The notes under the pieces are model-generated. The model did not search any database. It was not told the DNA's origin and was given only the letters and a program-made list of their open reading frames with translations. From positions 538,535 through 602,534 of the forward strand of contig JH720324.1 of assembly GCA_000231825.2 (NCBI GenBank): a stretch of 64,000 nucleotides of DNA. Reading direction: 5' to 3'. Position 1 is the stretch's first letter. Each line of letters opens with the position of its first letter. This document shows, one piece after another, positions 51,303 to 64,000 of this stretch. Both the position numbers and the translations under genes were made by a program. Origin of the DNA: Tetrahymena elliotti 4EA. Lineage: Eukaryota; Ciliophora; Oligohymenophorea; Hymenostomatida; Tetrahymenidae.

Positions 51303-53602
51303 TCAAACTTTTATTTCTTATTTGATGATTTCTTCATTTGATTTTCTATTTTCATCAGAAATTTCAGGGTTTTTGGAGGGTTGATTTTCTATGTCTGTAT
51401 ATGTTTCAGGGGATTAATCTACTGCAGAACTACGATCATTAGTTTCTTTTGGATCTGTCTTGTTTTAGGTTTTAGATGTGTTGATGCTGCTGCAGTTTTG
51501 ACTTTCTTCATGGATGTTATCAATTTCCTTAAATACAGTTTAATACTTTTATAAGTTATTAGGATTTATTTTTAAATTTAGATGTTTTAAGTTCTAATTT
51601 TCAGATTTTCTCCTTTAGCTGCTCATGTGCTAGCAGCCAAATCTTGAAGTCTGTTCTCCCTTCTTTATTGATTCACATTATTAGGCTCCTTGGATATTCT
51701 TGTTGGTTAGAGGAGAATCGTTGTTATTTGTAGATAAAACCTATTAGACTGATAACTTAATTAGTTTATTGACTGGTTCTTGTTAGACATTATCTGGATT
51801 TCTTTCAAATTAATTATTATTAGAAAAGTCTTTGATTTAGTTTTTCTCTGATAATATGTTTTGATTCATTTTTCTCTTGAAACTAAGAATAGAATTAGGC
51901 TTAGTATTATCAGAAGAGACATTTTTGCTGTTTGATGGAGATGAGTTATTATTTTTTAACATTAGATTTGGTTTTTGTATAAGTCTCATTTAGTTTTGGA
52001 ATACTTTTTAATCATGAGGTGATTGTTCACTATCTTCTGTAAAAAGAGTCTTTTTGTAGGGTAAAAACTTTTCAGATTATTTTCTATTTTAATCTCTGTT
52101 TAAAAAGGCATTTTATAAATAGAATTGATTTTGCTGATTACTAATGGTATTACTATTGCTAGCAAAGGAAGAACTTTTTCTATACTTAAGGTTATGCTTA
52201 GGTGATATCATTTTGGCTTAAGTGAGTTGGAATTAATCCATATAAGAAAATTTATCAAACTTATCTTGTTGTTATTATTAGGTAAGACATTCTTCATTGA
52301 GAGTATTAAGATTATTATTAATTTTAGAGTATTAGTATGCTTCAGATTTACTATCTCCATTCTCTTTCTTTTTGAGAACAATATCCTCTAATGTGATTTC
52401 AGAACTGATTTCGATTATGCAAAGTTTCGAGAATTTGTTAATAAAGAAGAATAAGCCATAAATTACCTACATGGAGAGAGTGAAGAGAATTAAAGACCAA
52501 ATAATCAATTTATTTGAATTATGTATGGAATAATAAATGTAGTAGCTCAGAAAAGAAATGAAAATTAGAATATTAATAACAAACAAACTAAAAATAGAAT
52601 TTACTTCTTTTCTTTTAGTTTAGTAGTTTTGCTTCAAGCTTTTGTAGGAATAATTTCTCCTAGTTTGAAAAGAAGCCTAAACATTACAAACTCTACATTT
52701 ATGCTTTTTATTAAAGCTATAAGTCAGCAAGCATTTGCGATGAGTGTAGCACTTTTTTGCACATTTACAGACTAAAACTAGCTCATTTATATCATATTAT
52801 TTTGGTTTTTCTTTAATTTATTTCTCTTTTTATTTAGTGCCTTTCTCTTCATCTTATTCAGGAGCATACTCTTTTCCCTCAGCGTTTTATTAGTTTTCTT
52901 CTTCTTAGTCTTCTTTTTCTTCCTCTTCTTCTTCATCCTCAACTTCTTTGTCTGTGTTTAAAGTTCTTTCTTTATCCAACATATTCTTGCTGCAAAATCT
53001 GCATTTATTTTCTTCTTCAGGAACTCCTTATTCTGTGTTGTTTACTTCTGTGAGTTAATTCTACTTTTGATAGCTGAATATTTCATCATTTTAAGTAACA
53101 AGTTCTAGGTTATTAAAATTAGTAAATTTTTTCTTTTGATCTTCAATTTGTTTCACACATTAAGTAAAACCTAAAGGTTAAGTTTTCAGAAAAGTCATTT
53201 CGATAGCATTATTGTTAAGGGATGGTTTTCTCTAATATTGCTCTTTATTGTTTTTATCTTAGTTTCTGACTATAGAGTCTTCTTTGAAAGATTTGATAGA
53301 ACACTTGTGATTTATTAATGGAGATTTAGTAGCTTAGCTAGAAAAACCTTAAAGCTCATTGCTTTGGCTATTTAATAAATCAAAGAAAAAAATTAATTCA
53401 TTTTTATTTCATATTTAATGTTGTTGAGCTGATAAAAGCTTTGAATAGTCATCAGAAATGTTAAGAAAATAGATATTTCATACAATTAAGGAGAGGTGAT
53501 CTTCTTTTGAGCAGTGTCCAAATTAGTCTAGAAGTTGACATTCTTGCTAACCCTTCTCTCTTTTGTTCTCTAGAATTACTCTTCTCTCTTTGCGTCTTTC
53601 AT
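51303..53602 (-). CDS. RING-CH (MARCH-like) transmembrane E3 ubiquitin ligase
   Basis: Start ATG 53602 (MKDAKREEQFQRTKERR). A short intron (donor GTATGAAATA, phase 2; acceptor AAATAG) joins in frame, and the gene ends at TGA 51303; roughly 730-740 aa. A RINGv-type zinc finger is visible: CRFC, then a long acidic insert (DEEEEEEKEDQEEEN), then CKCAKKCYTHRKC and CRVC. This is the C-x2-C...C-x-C...H-x2-C...C-x2-C order of RING-CH domains. The insert between the first and second pairs is much longer than in most MARCH proteins. Two membrane helices follow (LFVINILIFISFLSYYIYY; LIIWSLILFTLSMQVIYGLF), as in MARCH ligases. The rest is a long Gln/Ser/Asn-rich cytosolic tail. It likely ubiquitinates membrane proteins for sorting or degradation; the substrate is unknown. 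Confidence 0.82.
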
Positions 53603-54399
53603 TGAGGTGAGGAAGCAATGCAATTTGATTTTTTGTAGAAGATTTCCCTTTTTTATTTAGGTGGTTTATTATAATTAATAATTTAATTATTTGCTACAAA
53701 TCTACTGCTACTTTTGAAATTCAAAATAGTATCTCACAACAAAAAATCCCTTTGTAAGCCCTACATAATATCTTTCTGGTATCTTAAGTTGATTAAAATT
53801 AAATTAAAAAAGATAACATAAAAGTGATTCTATTGATCAAAAATTGACTATTTAATTAAATAATAACTATTTCTGATAAAATCAATTCTAATTACGTACG
53901 TCATTCAATCATCAATTTTTTCAATTTGTGTTACTTTTTTTATTTTATATTAAAAGCTTCCTTTCATTTCATAAAATAATTTTCACTTTTTTGATTTAAT
54001 TTGGAGCCAAAAGGATTTTATTCTGAAAAAGAAAAAATTATTTTTTAAAAATATTTTTTTTAGATGAAAAAGTAGGAAGGTCTTTTTAAGATCAATAAGG
54101 GGTAATAGGAGGAGGATTATATGAAAAAAATCCTCTATTTTTTAAACAAATTTTATAATGCCTAATAAAATTAAGTTCTGTATGTGGATTATTAATATGC
54201 TACTCCCTTGAGTTTAAGAAAAAATTAATAATATGTGTTATTAATAGGAAAATATTTCTTTCTTTTTAATCATACAATAACTAATAGAGAGTTTTAATTA
54301 TTTGTAAAAAACATAAAGGAATATCAAGAAGATTATTTTGATTGAATTCTCAATTATTAATAATCATTCTATCTAAAGCGAAATTTGATTTTGCATCTA
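53603..54399. other. AT-rich intergenic spacer
   Basis: Upstream of the RING-CH gene and downstream of the right-hand giant membrane gene (both minus). The frame just upstream of 53602 is TGA-free for about 25 codons but has no ATG. No gene is seen. Confidence 0.45.
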
Positions 54400-57300
54400 T
54401 CAATTTTAGTTTTCTTTGATAAAACTTGAAGATTAAGATTGAATGGATTTGTCATTTGAGAATGTTGAATTCCTTTTTATACTATGTTTAGATGGTTTAC
54501 CTATTCGTTAAAAGTTATTTTGTTAAAATTTTCCTCTTTAAAGGCATTTACTTGAATATTAGGCAAAAGGGCTTTTAATTTTTTTGCTTGTATAGCTGAT
54601 TTAGTTTGGACGGGATTCAGATAAATAATCATCATCTAAAATGTAGCTGTCTTTGATTTCTAAATATTAACTAAAATTAGAACAATTTCAAGAAATAATC
54701 AATTTACCTTTAGCTACAGAACTTACTTTGATAGTTGATTAGGAACAGTTCTAAAGGTAAGGTGAGTAATTATTTGAGTTTAAATCTATTAATAACCCAA
54801 ACAAAATTTTAATTAAGATAAATAAAAATTTGGAATTTACTCTCTGATGACTTAAATTATGATTATTATCTAAATTCAAGTAGATTCATTTGCTTATATT
54901 AACTAAATTGCTTGCTCTGTAATGTTAATAGCTAAAAGTCTTAGCTTTTTTACATTTCAGAATTATCATATTACTAGTTGGCTGAGGATTAATTTTTTAT
55001 ATGTGAAAAATAAGCTGTCATTTTGAATCCTTCTTCCTGCTAGCTAAATGAATGGTATTTAGACAAAGTCTTTATATTCCTTTTAATTTTCTTAATTTTC
55101 AAGGCTGTACTCAACCTGATAATATTAGATATTTTTACAGATTAATAAATATTTGGAAACCTTTGCTTCAAATAGAAAACTAATTTTTAGAAAACATTTC
55201 TATTAGCTTCTAATGAAGGCAATATTTTAAAATATTAATTGAATATTAGCTTTAAAAAGAAATATAAATTTAGTGATAAAGCTAGAATAGATATAAACCA
55301 ACTGAATCTAAAATTATCTTAGACGAGCTACTGATACAAGATACTGAAATTTAGAGTATATAAACAGTAGACTATTGACTAATTATGTAGTTAGTTGAAT
55401 ATGTCTAAATAATGAGGTCTTATTTTAATATTTAACACAAGATAGAAAATCATTATTGAATTTGCTACACAAGCCTATTTAAATCATGAATAAAATAAAT
55501 AAATTTCTTAAATAAAAAAAACCAATAAATATAATAAATAAAATGATTTAATATTTTTTCTCATTTTCAAAAATTAATTTTTAAATTGCTAAAATGATAA
55601 CCAAAAACAACAATTTTGAAATTAAAATATTATCACTAAATCTTTAAAAAATAATTAAAATTATTTTATATCTAATATAAAAAAATATAAAATAAAAGAT
55701 TACTTTGATCACTAGTTAATCCTACAAAAGAATTAAGACTACTATTACTAAAGTTTTATAGAAGAGTTTTGTAAGTTCCCAATAGTAAAATGGCTATTTA
55801 TACTCGCCAATTAAAATTAAATATTTACTCATTTAAGTTTTTAATGTCTCTTTAGCTAAAGTTTATCTCATTTTAAATAAGAATAGAAGAGGAATTACAA
55901 AGGATATTATGATTAAAGCTGGAAAAATGAAGATTAATATATATTTAAAATGGTTATCATAATTCCAGCATATTATGTTTAAATCTATTGAAGAATAAGT
56001 TTCATCTCCTATTTTTTTGCAATCTAAGGATTTAGTTAGCAATAAAACAAAAGAAGTATAGAAATAATTGTAAACAAATATCAGAGCAGTAATGTTATAT
56101 CTTGCATTTACTTTTTCATTTTTTACTAAATGTCTAAAAACGTTATATATTTTATACATAACTAATGTGTAAAAGGGAAAAGAAAATGACCATAACACTT
56201 TCTAAAACCATAAAGGACATACTTAGGATAAGCTTTTTGGTAAGAAACATGTGATTGAATTAATATATAATTCTATTGGATTACCTGCAGATAAAGTGAC
56301 ATAACTTATTGGCAGTATTCTTTGAAATTAGATTCCAATAATTGATATAATTTATAAATGATCAATTATAATTTTCGAATAAGATTAAGAGTTATCAGTT
56401 CTTGCTATTATTTATAAATATAACAAAAATGATTTCAAAATTTAATAAACATTTAAATTTACCTGAATTCCCTAAATAAACTAAATCTAAGAGCTTTAAA
56501 TAGTGACAAACCAATTGTTTTTCTATCTAAATAATTATTTTCTTTATACAGTAATTTATGTAAATTGAGATTATTCCAAAGCAGATCACAGAATTTAATA
56601 AAAAAATAAATAAATTTTGATTGCACTTCATGCAGCTATTCTTTTAGAAATTACTAAAATACTTATCACCCCAAATAGAACCATCTGAATCACACTCCTC
56701 ACATATTGGCCCTATATATCCTTACTTGCATCCAAACTATATTAATATATGATAAATATATATGTTTTATTCTGAAAGTTAATTCATTTTTCTTTTTTTG
56801 AAATTACAGTTTTATTATTAAAAAATATTAAAAATTTTTACTTTGGAATTTGGATCCTATGGGTGACATGTATCAAATCCTTAATCACAGAGTACAATAA
56901 AATCTGTCATATTATTTTTCCTCCAATATCCTTATTTAAGATGAATCGAAGAACCTTGGCATTTAGATGCAGAATATGGACAGATTGAGCATGACAATGC
57001 TGAATAAGATAATGAGTATTTTCCTTCTGTGCAGGGTTCACAAACTTACACATTGTATAAATCTTTTTGAATCTCTCCTAAAATACAGTTTCTAAATGAG
57101 ATTCTGAAAACTATTTATTGATCATTAGGAGAGATAATATTATTTCCATTTACATCTTACAAAGAAAACCCAGATGGAGTAGACAAAATAAATGATTATG
57201 ACTTGTTAAGAAAGTATGCCAAGTTCAAATTAAAATTAAAGCCTAGTTAATCTTATTATTTAGAATATTTACTACCTAGAATTTATATGTGATTTGAAGT

Positions 57301-60300
57301 TTCATTTGTTTAAACTACTATTTATACGAATGAGAGAAAAGCTTGAATATCACTAGAAAATGTAATGTCTTTAGGCATTTAAAAAGAATTATCTTCTTCA
57401 TCTAAAATATAAATCTTTGATAAGCTTAATGAAGATCCACTTTAGAATTCATCTATTTCTATTATTTGTTTGTCTTATTCGTTTGTGTAGCGATAATTAT
57501 AATTAGAAACCATTTTACTCACATCTATTTTTCTTAGCACAGAGCCTACATTATTACCAAACAAATAAGCAGTATTATTGGTAATAATATTATTATTGAT
57601 AGGGAAATTCTTATTTAAAAATATTGTTGGTATTATTGTTTGATAGTAAAACGCTCCTCCTATTAAAGCTTTATTTTCTACCATAATTACACTTTCTAAT
57701 TTTAAATCTACATTATTTATAGCAATAGCTCCTCCTCTTTATTGTAAAGCACTGTTTGATATAAAGCTTGATCTTGTAATGTTAAGCAGACCTATACTAT
57801 TTATATTGCAATAACTGATAGTTCCTCCATTTCCGTTTGTTGATTAATTTGAATCAAATGTGCAATTTATTAATTAAACTTATCGAATCTCATAAATCTA
57901 AATAACTCCTCCATGCTTGTATGATTTATTCTTTATGAAAATAGAATCTTTAATTGTTACATTTGATAACTGACTAAAATAAAAAATGTTTTGAATTGGT
58001 GAATTGTTTTCTTATAAATAGATTTCTTCCATGTAAATACTATAATCCTATTACACGTTTATCAATGATAAAAAATTATTTGTAACACAAGTTAGTACAT
58101 TTAAGACTTTAAATATTATATCGCCATTTTATTAGATAAATATAACTGATTAATCTTTTGGAGATTAATTTGTAGATTAAATATTTTTGAAAGTGTTATT
58201 TAATAATTCCATACCTTAATTTTGAATTTTAATTAGATAATAAGATTTATTTAAAATTATTTATTCAAAATGAGAATTTTGGATGGTTATATAATTTGCA
58301 ATTATATCTAAATAAATGTCTTGTGATGAATTAATATTCATATTGTCCATATAAAAGCTTATAGTGTTATAAACAACATTTCTTTAAAGGTTTTTGAGGT
58401 CAATAATTTAGCATCTTTCTACTTCACTTACCATTATATTTGCTATGCTAATGTAAGTGCACCCCATTAAAGAAAATATATCTTAATTTATAACTTATTG
58501 CATATTTATTTATTTTAGCTCTAAATAAGTAGATTGTTCAATATAGAAAATGAAATTTGAGAGATCTTTTATTTGTGTTATATTCAAAATTTACAATTCT
58601 TATATTCTAACTGAGCTTACCTATGAAATATAAAAAAGTGGCATCTCATTACCAGGATACGTTGTAGAGTTGACTATTTTAGAATTGATTAATTCAAACT
58701 CAGAAACATTTACTATACTAAAGCTAAAAGCTTGATAAATAAATGTTGAATTCAAAATTGATACTTGTGCAGTATCAATGATATTAAATAGATTATTAGA
58801 ATTGCTTTTCAAATCAAATTTACAATTTTCAAATATTATTTTCTTAAAGTTATTAAAGTAAACTTTACCAGTCATATCTACAAAGTTTACATCTTTGAAA
58901 ATTAGTTCATTTAAGTTCAAATTCATGACAGAAAAATCCAAATCTTATAAAATCAAAGATACGTTTTTTATTATTACTGAACTTATGCTCATATCGGTGA
59001 GAGTAAATTAATTAGGCCAAGTTATTGTATTGTCTTTTGATGAAGAAAAAAATCTAACTTAAATTTAGGAAGCTATTTTACCTAATTTTATTGGCTGAAT
59101 TTCTGAGTTATCACTCATTTCTATTTCGATTACTTTGACAAGTTAACTTGATTTTTAAGCGCTGTTTAGCAAAGTATTTATCTGAAAAGGGAATTAGTAT
59201 ACATTTTTACTTTGAACGATACTGCCATAACAATACTTTTATTTGTAAAGAGGGATAATTAATTTAACAATATCAATAACTGATACTCCGATTATCTCTA
59301 CATAACTATCATGACGTTCATCAAAGAAAACTTTGAAACTTTAAATAGATATGAAAAATATCTCTTTATTAAATATTATTGAATAATTATTGAGAGAATT
59401 CTTTTAATATTGAATTAATGTTAGCTAATTTTACTAAATAATTGCATAAGTTTAGTTGTAATTTAAGTTTTAAATTTTTTTGATGTTTTTAAAGAAATTA
59501 AATAGAGAATATTCTTCTTAAGCCTCTAAAGAATAAGAGTTGTAAACTAAAACAGAATTAGGACAGATTGAGTAAATATGTTGATCATCTAATTAAATAA
59601 TAGGACGATTTAAACAAGGGTTAATTATTTCTCCTAACTTTTATAATGTGTAGCTAAAAATATATGTCTTTATTACATTTGTAGCCACATAAATAGTATT
59701 TCTGAAATGATCTATATGGTAGTATAAAACATTGGCTGTTTGAAAATCAAATGTAGAATTTTATATCCCCATAGAGACTATATCATATGTATATAATATA
59801 TTGCTACATATTATTAAGACTATATTTGTATTGTCTAAGGTATTTTTGTTTATTTATTTTTAATCAAGTAATTCTATACTGTCTTAGCTTAATTGCTTAA
59901 GTTTGTTTATTTCATAAATAGGTTATTAAACAACATTTTATTTGATAACAATCTCTTAATTTATGATATTTATTCTCATTATGTCATAGTCAGAAAACAA
60001 AACTATGTAGTTTTAAAGAATTATTCCATCTTTGAAATTCTTAGGTATGTTTAAATACTGTTAAATCTTTTACGATTTATTCATATCTAAGTTTAATATG
60101 TTATGGTTGTTAGCATCAAAAATATAAATTTATTGATGGAATGAATCATAGAAATACTAAGATACTGTAAAGTTAATTTTTAACTCAAATATTTACTAAA
60201 TTTTCGAATTATTTGTATCAATATCTCCTATAAATAAAGTTTCTTAGTTTATAAAAATAAATTTTTTGTCTTCCAACTTTGTTAGCTCTCCAATTTTAAA

Positions 60301-63300
60301 AGTTTGCACTGATAAAGCATCAAATAAGTGCATGTCTTTTATTTGATTGATCTAAAATAATGAAAGATGCAAACTTTCTAAATTATAAACAAGGATCAAT
60401 TTATTATCAAAAGAAAGGTACTCGACTTCTTTTAATTAGTAAAAATTATCATCATCTTGATAAATTATTTCTTAGAGGTCATACATGTAAAATGTAGCAT
60501 CAGAAGTTGTAACAAAGAGTATGTTTAAAAGCTTATCAATTTTCATAGACAAAATTAAAGATACTGTTTCTAATATAATTGCTTCTATATATTTTAGGGA
60601 AGGGTATTAGTAAGTATGAATGTAGGTCGAAGCTGCTAAAAATATTATTTTTTTATTGTTCTCATAAAGCATTAAGAAGTAAGTATTGTATCTAATATCT
60701 GAAGTAATTAAATTGTTTTGTTTTTAGTTATAATAGTAAATTTTTAATTCTGGTTTCTAGTTGTAAATAATTATTGATGAATCTTATGAATTAAAAATAT
60801 ATGTTTGATTAGTAAATTTGAAATTATCTTTGTACTAATTAGTAGCAATTGCATAGATAACATCAAAAGAAGTAATAGTATTTTACATTAAATCAACTAC
60901 TAAAAGAGTATTTGTTTTTGTATCCAAATGAAAGTTAGAAATAAAAAAAATAAATGTGAACATTTTCTAAATTTATGTATTATTACCTATTTAAATAAAT
61001 TAGCCAAATTAACTAAAGGGATATATTATGTATTTTTCTTTGAGGTTTACAATCGGATCACATTATCTTGCATTTAATAATTAACTATCCTATAAAAAAA
61101 TTTTAATTTTATAAATTTGACGAATTAAAAATATACTATTTAATATTCATATTCTTGAGAGGTAGTTAAATAGTAAAATCTCATATAAGGTGAAAAAATA
61201 TAAAGTAAATCGTTTTCACATTGAACATTGAATCTTAAAGGTCTTCTTTGGCTTACTTAAGCTCTCACTAAGGTCATTTAAATTTAAATAAGCTAATTTG
61301 TATGAATCTATTATAAATATTTTAAATAAATTAATTAATTGTTTGTTTGTTTGATTAATTAAGCATTTACATTGTAATTATATATGTAGTTGTCTTATGT
61401 AGAAAAAATCATCATGGAGAGTTTCGAACAAAATCTTACTTCTAAAACTTAATAATTTCCTAAATAAACTGAAGTTTTATTAAATGGAAGATTAAGAATG
61501 AGGAATTATTTTGATGAAGTTGTGTAAGCATAGAATGAATTTAAAGGATCTGAATAAAACATTGATATTGTTTCATTTTATTAAAGTTATACATTTTATA
61601 CCTCACCTGAAAGAAAGTTTTTTTAAGATAAAATATTTGAAGGTTAAAGCTAAACCAAAAAGTAATTATTGAATTAATCAAAGAATTAATACATGATATT
61701 TTTTTCAGCCTTTATCATAGTCTGATATGCATTCTAAACATTTTATGCAAAAGAGTAATTTATGTCGTCAGGATAAAGCCATAAATTAGATATTGTTCCA
61801 AAATTTTTTATTTTTAAATTTTGATATGTGACAAAATAATCATATTTCCTATTGCTAAACTATTTTATGATTTAAAAGTATTCCAAGTCAATAACAAAGG
61901 GTTAAATGACAATATATTTTTAATTATTAACCATTTCATATATTTGTGAAGATATTAATTAAAATTTAGAATCTAATTGATCAAGTTAATCATTTAGTAT
62001 GTTTAAACTATATTAGACATCTTTTAAAATGATAATAATTTTGTTGAATTTTTTATAATAAAGTTTTGCTTGACTAGCTTGATTTAATAGTAGAGTGAAT
62101 TACCTTAATAGTGATAAGTCTGCTCTGTAAACTTCATAGTAGCTGTTATAAAAACAAAATATTTGTTATAAACCATAAATAGCTATTGCTTAGAAGCTTT
62201 AGATTCCAATAGTTATTTTATTACTATTTTGTTAAATTTGTAAACTTGAAATCGAAAATGGGATAATATATGAGCTATCTATCTAAAAATAGATTGTATC
62301 ATTTAAACTTAAAATTTTAAATGGATTATTTGAGTAATTATTATCATATTAAAAGTTAATTGTAGTATAATTAATATTGAGATTTATCTATTGCTATGAC
62401 TAATTTTTCAGAGAAATTACATGTAAATCCGTACTATTCAGAATAATAAATATATTGTCTTCTATCATATACTAGATGTTCTAATCTACTTAATATTCAT
62501 TAAATTTATATAATTGCTATATGATGTTTAAATTATAATTGTAAATGATTATCTCATAAGTCAAGAATAATATAAATGATTGTTATTAATCTAAATTCTC
62601 ATAGTTTTTTAACAAGTTATTTCCATTTAAAGTGAAAGTTTTGAGCATAGTATTATTAATTTAATCATAAATGTAACAATATGTGAAAATATCATTTTAT
62701 TAAGTTATGATTAATGTTAATCCAAACTCATTTAGAACATGAATTTGTTTGAAATCGAATATTTATATATCTAAAAAGCGCTTGGCTTATTAAATTTCAA
62801 ATCTTTAGTTTTTATTATACGCAAATTTCAAATTTATTGTTTATGATAATTCTCTGAAGTCAAATAAAGATAAATAATTTTAATTAGAAAAGGAAAAGAA
62901 ATAAGATTTCATCATGAAATTATTTAAATATTTTTCTTGAATTAAATATGAATATTCTAGATTATTAGAGTTATTCAGTTCAATAGCTTACATGTAAAGC
63001 TAACTAGTCATTTATGACTTTATATAAACTCTTAATTTAAATTTATCTTAAGATCCTACTATAAATGATATCATACCAACAAGATTATATCTTAAATAAT
63101 ATTGAGTATATTATTAAATATTGCTCTCCTCATTTATTTCACTTACTTTAACTAAAATAAATTTATCTCGAGATACTTAAATAAAAATATAATCCTTGTT
63201 TTAAATTTGTATTACATTTAATTGATAATTTTACTAAAATTTTGGAATAGAAAACATTTTAATCAAATTATATTGGCTAGGGTTAGATGTATAGTTATAT

Positions 63301-64000
63301 AATGACATATAGGCTAATTCAACTGCAGAAAGCTCAATAATTATAAATTGTTTACTTAATTAACTTATCATTATCATCTAAAATTAATTTTCAAAATTTT
63401 TTGATTGGAGAACATCTATTTAAGTCAGATTTTAGTTAAATTTATAAACATTCAGTTAATTTGAAGTAATAGTTTAAAAAATTATTTATTACTCATCTAA
63501 AATACTTGTTGAAGTAATAGGACTTTTATTATCAGTTATTAGCTTGTCATCTGTAGTAAAAATTAATTAAAAATCCAGATTATCCAATAACTAAATTATT
63601 TAAAACTAAAAAAAATTAATTTAAATTTTAATTAATTGACAAAAAATTTATTGTAAATCATCTAAAAAAAGTAATCTATATTTTATTTAAGCTTTTTTCT
63701 ACTAATCGTAAAAATCAAATAAATTTTTTTGAAAAGAAAAGAAATTTAAAAAAAGATAAATTTTTAGAGAATAAGGTAAATAAAGATTAAATTTACTCCA
63801 TTATTAGTAATTCCAATTAGCATGAACAATTTATAAGTGTAATTAATGACATGAACAAAAGTCAATTAATTGATAGATGTCAAAACAAATTTCTAGCTAT
63901 TTATATCAAAGCACTTTAATTGATTGGAATTTTAATAGAATATGATTAGATTGAACTCTAAAAGAACATCAAGAGGTGTTAAATTCAATAATTAACTTAA
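54400..64000 (-). CDS. Giant multi-pass membrane protein, paralogue of the 5.2-15.7 kb gene (5' end missing)
   Basis: The gene ends at TGA 54400 and is still coding at base 64000 (LEFNLIIFYQNSNQLKCFDI), so the start and signal peptide lie outside the window. Order along the protein: beta-rich N-terminal part (about 64-60.9 kb); beta-helix segments (about 60-57.4 kb) with GGAFYYQ and GNNVGSVLRK, matching GGAIYYQ and GQNVGSYPQ in the left-hand gene; a Cys-rich block at about 57.05-56.6 kb (CEPCTEGKYS, GYWR, GYIGPICEECD); membrane helices at about 56.6-55.6 kb, including IFIFPALIIISFVIPLLFLF and the GEYKQPFYYWELTKLFYKTL segment that aligns with GEYKEDCFYWELFRIF; and a Ser/Lys-rich cytosolic tail (SYILDDDYLSESRP; FSNDKSIQSQSSSFIKENQ). 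Introns are numerous; many edges between 63.9 and 54.7 kb are only approximate. A cell-surface protein is likely. Function is unknown. Confidence 0.8.

Noticed and set aside
55863..56198. Separate minus-strand membrane gene of 111 codons
   Set aside because: It aligns in position and motif with the membrane domain of the giant paralogue and is one of its exons.
1..64000. Telomeric GGGGTT/CCCCAA repeats, CRISPR arrays, operons, insertion sequences
   Set aside because: None is present; the window is internal eukaryotic nuclear DNA with intron-rich single genes.

Overview
This window looks like nuclear DNA of an oligohymenophorean ciliate, most likely Tetrahymena or a close relative. It is extremely AT-rich. 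Every long coding region reads through TAA and TAG as glutamine and ends at TGA. Genes contain many short, AT-rich GT-AG introns, and gene families typical of ciliates are present. With TGA as the only stop, standard-code ORFs are mostly fragments or shadows, so all genes below were re-read by eye with the ciliate code. Several models close exactly in frame after splicing (VIT/vWA protein 821 aa, Myb protein 671 aa, GTPase-Hsp20 protein 745 aa). Long TGA-free frames arise by chance here, so codon and residue make-up and homology carried more weight than ORF length.

Layout, left to right: a VIT plus von Willebrand A protein (-, 0.76-3.2 kb); a giant beta-helix/Cys-rich/multi-pass membrane protein (+, 5.2-15.7 kb); a small multi-pass membrane protein (-, 16.2-17.4 kb); a gamma-synergin-like trafficking protein with many DFGDF motifs (-, 18.1-23.2 kb); a hybrid histidine kinase/response regulator (-, 24.2-26.6 kb); a probably broken small gene (+, about 27 kb); an EF-hand protein (-, 28.3-29.7 kb); intraflagellar transport protein IFT43 (+, 31.0-31.9 kb); a SHAQKYF-type Myb protein (-, 34.0-38.8 kb); a 5.4 kb gene-poor gap; a P-loop GTPase fused to an Hsp20/alpha-crystallin domain (+, 44.2-47.4 kb); a leucine-rich-repeat protein with one repeat per exon (-, 48.3-50.1 kb); a RING-CH (MARCH-like) membrane E3 ligase (-, 51.3-53.6 kb); and a second, inverted paralogue of the giant membrane protein that runs off the right edge (-, 54.4 to beyond 64 kb).

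The genes do not form an operon or an obvious single pathway; this is ordinary eukaryotic gene order with separate transcription units. The items most worth a second look are the GTPase-Hsp20 fusion, the multivalent DFGDF synergin-like protein with its very Q/N-rich body, the phase-2 one-exon-per-LRR gene, the unusually long intron and microsatellite-rich surroundings of the Myb gene, an intronic tandem repeat in the first giant gene, and a few GC-richer hairpin islands in the intergenic DNA.
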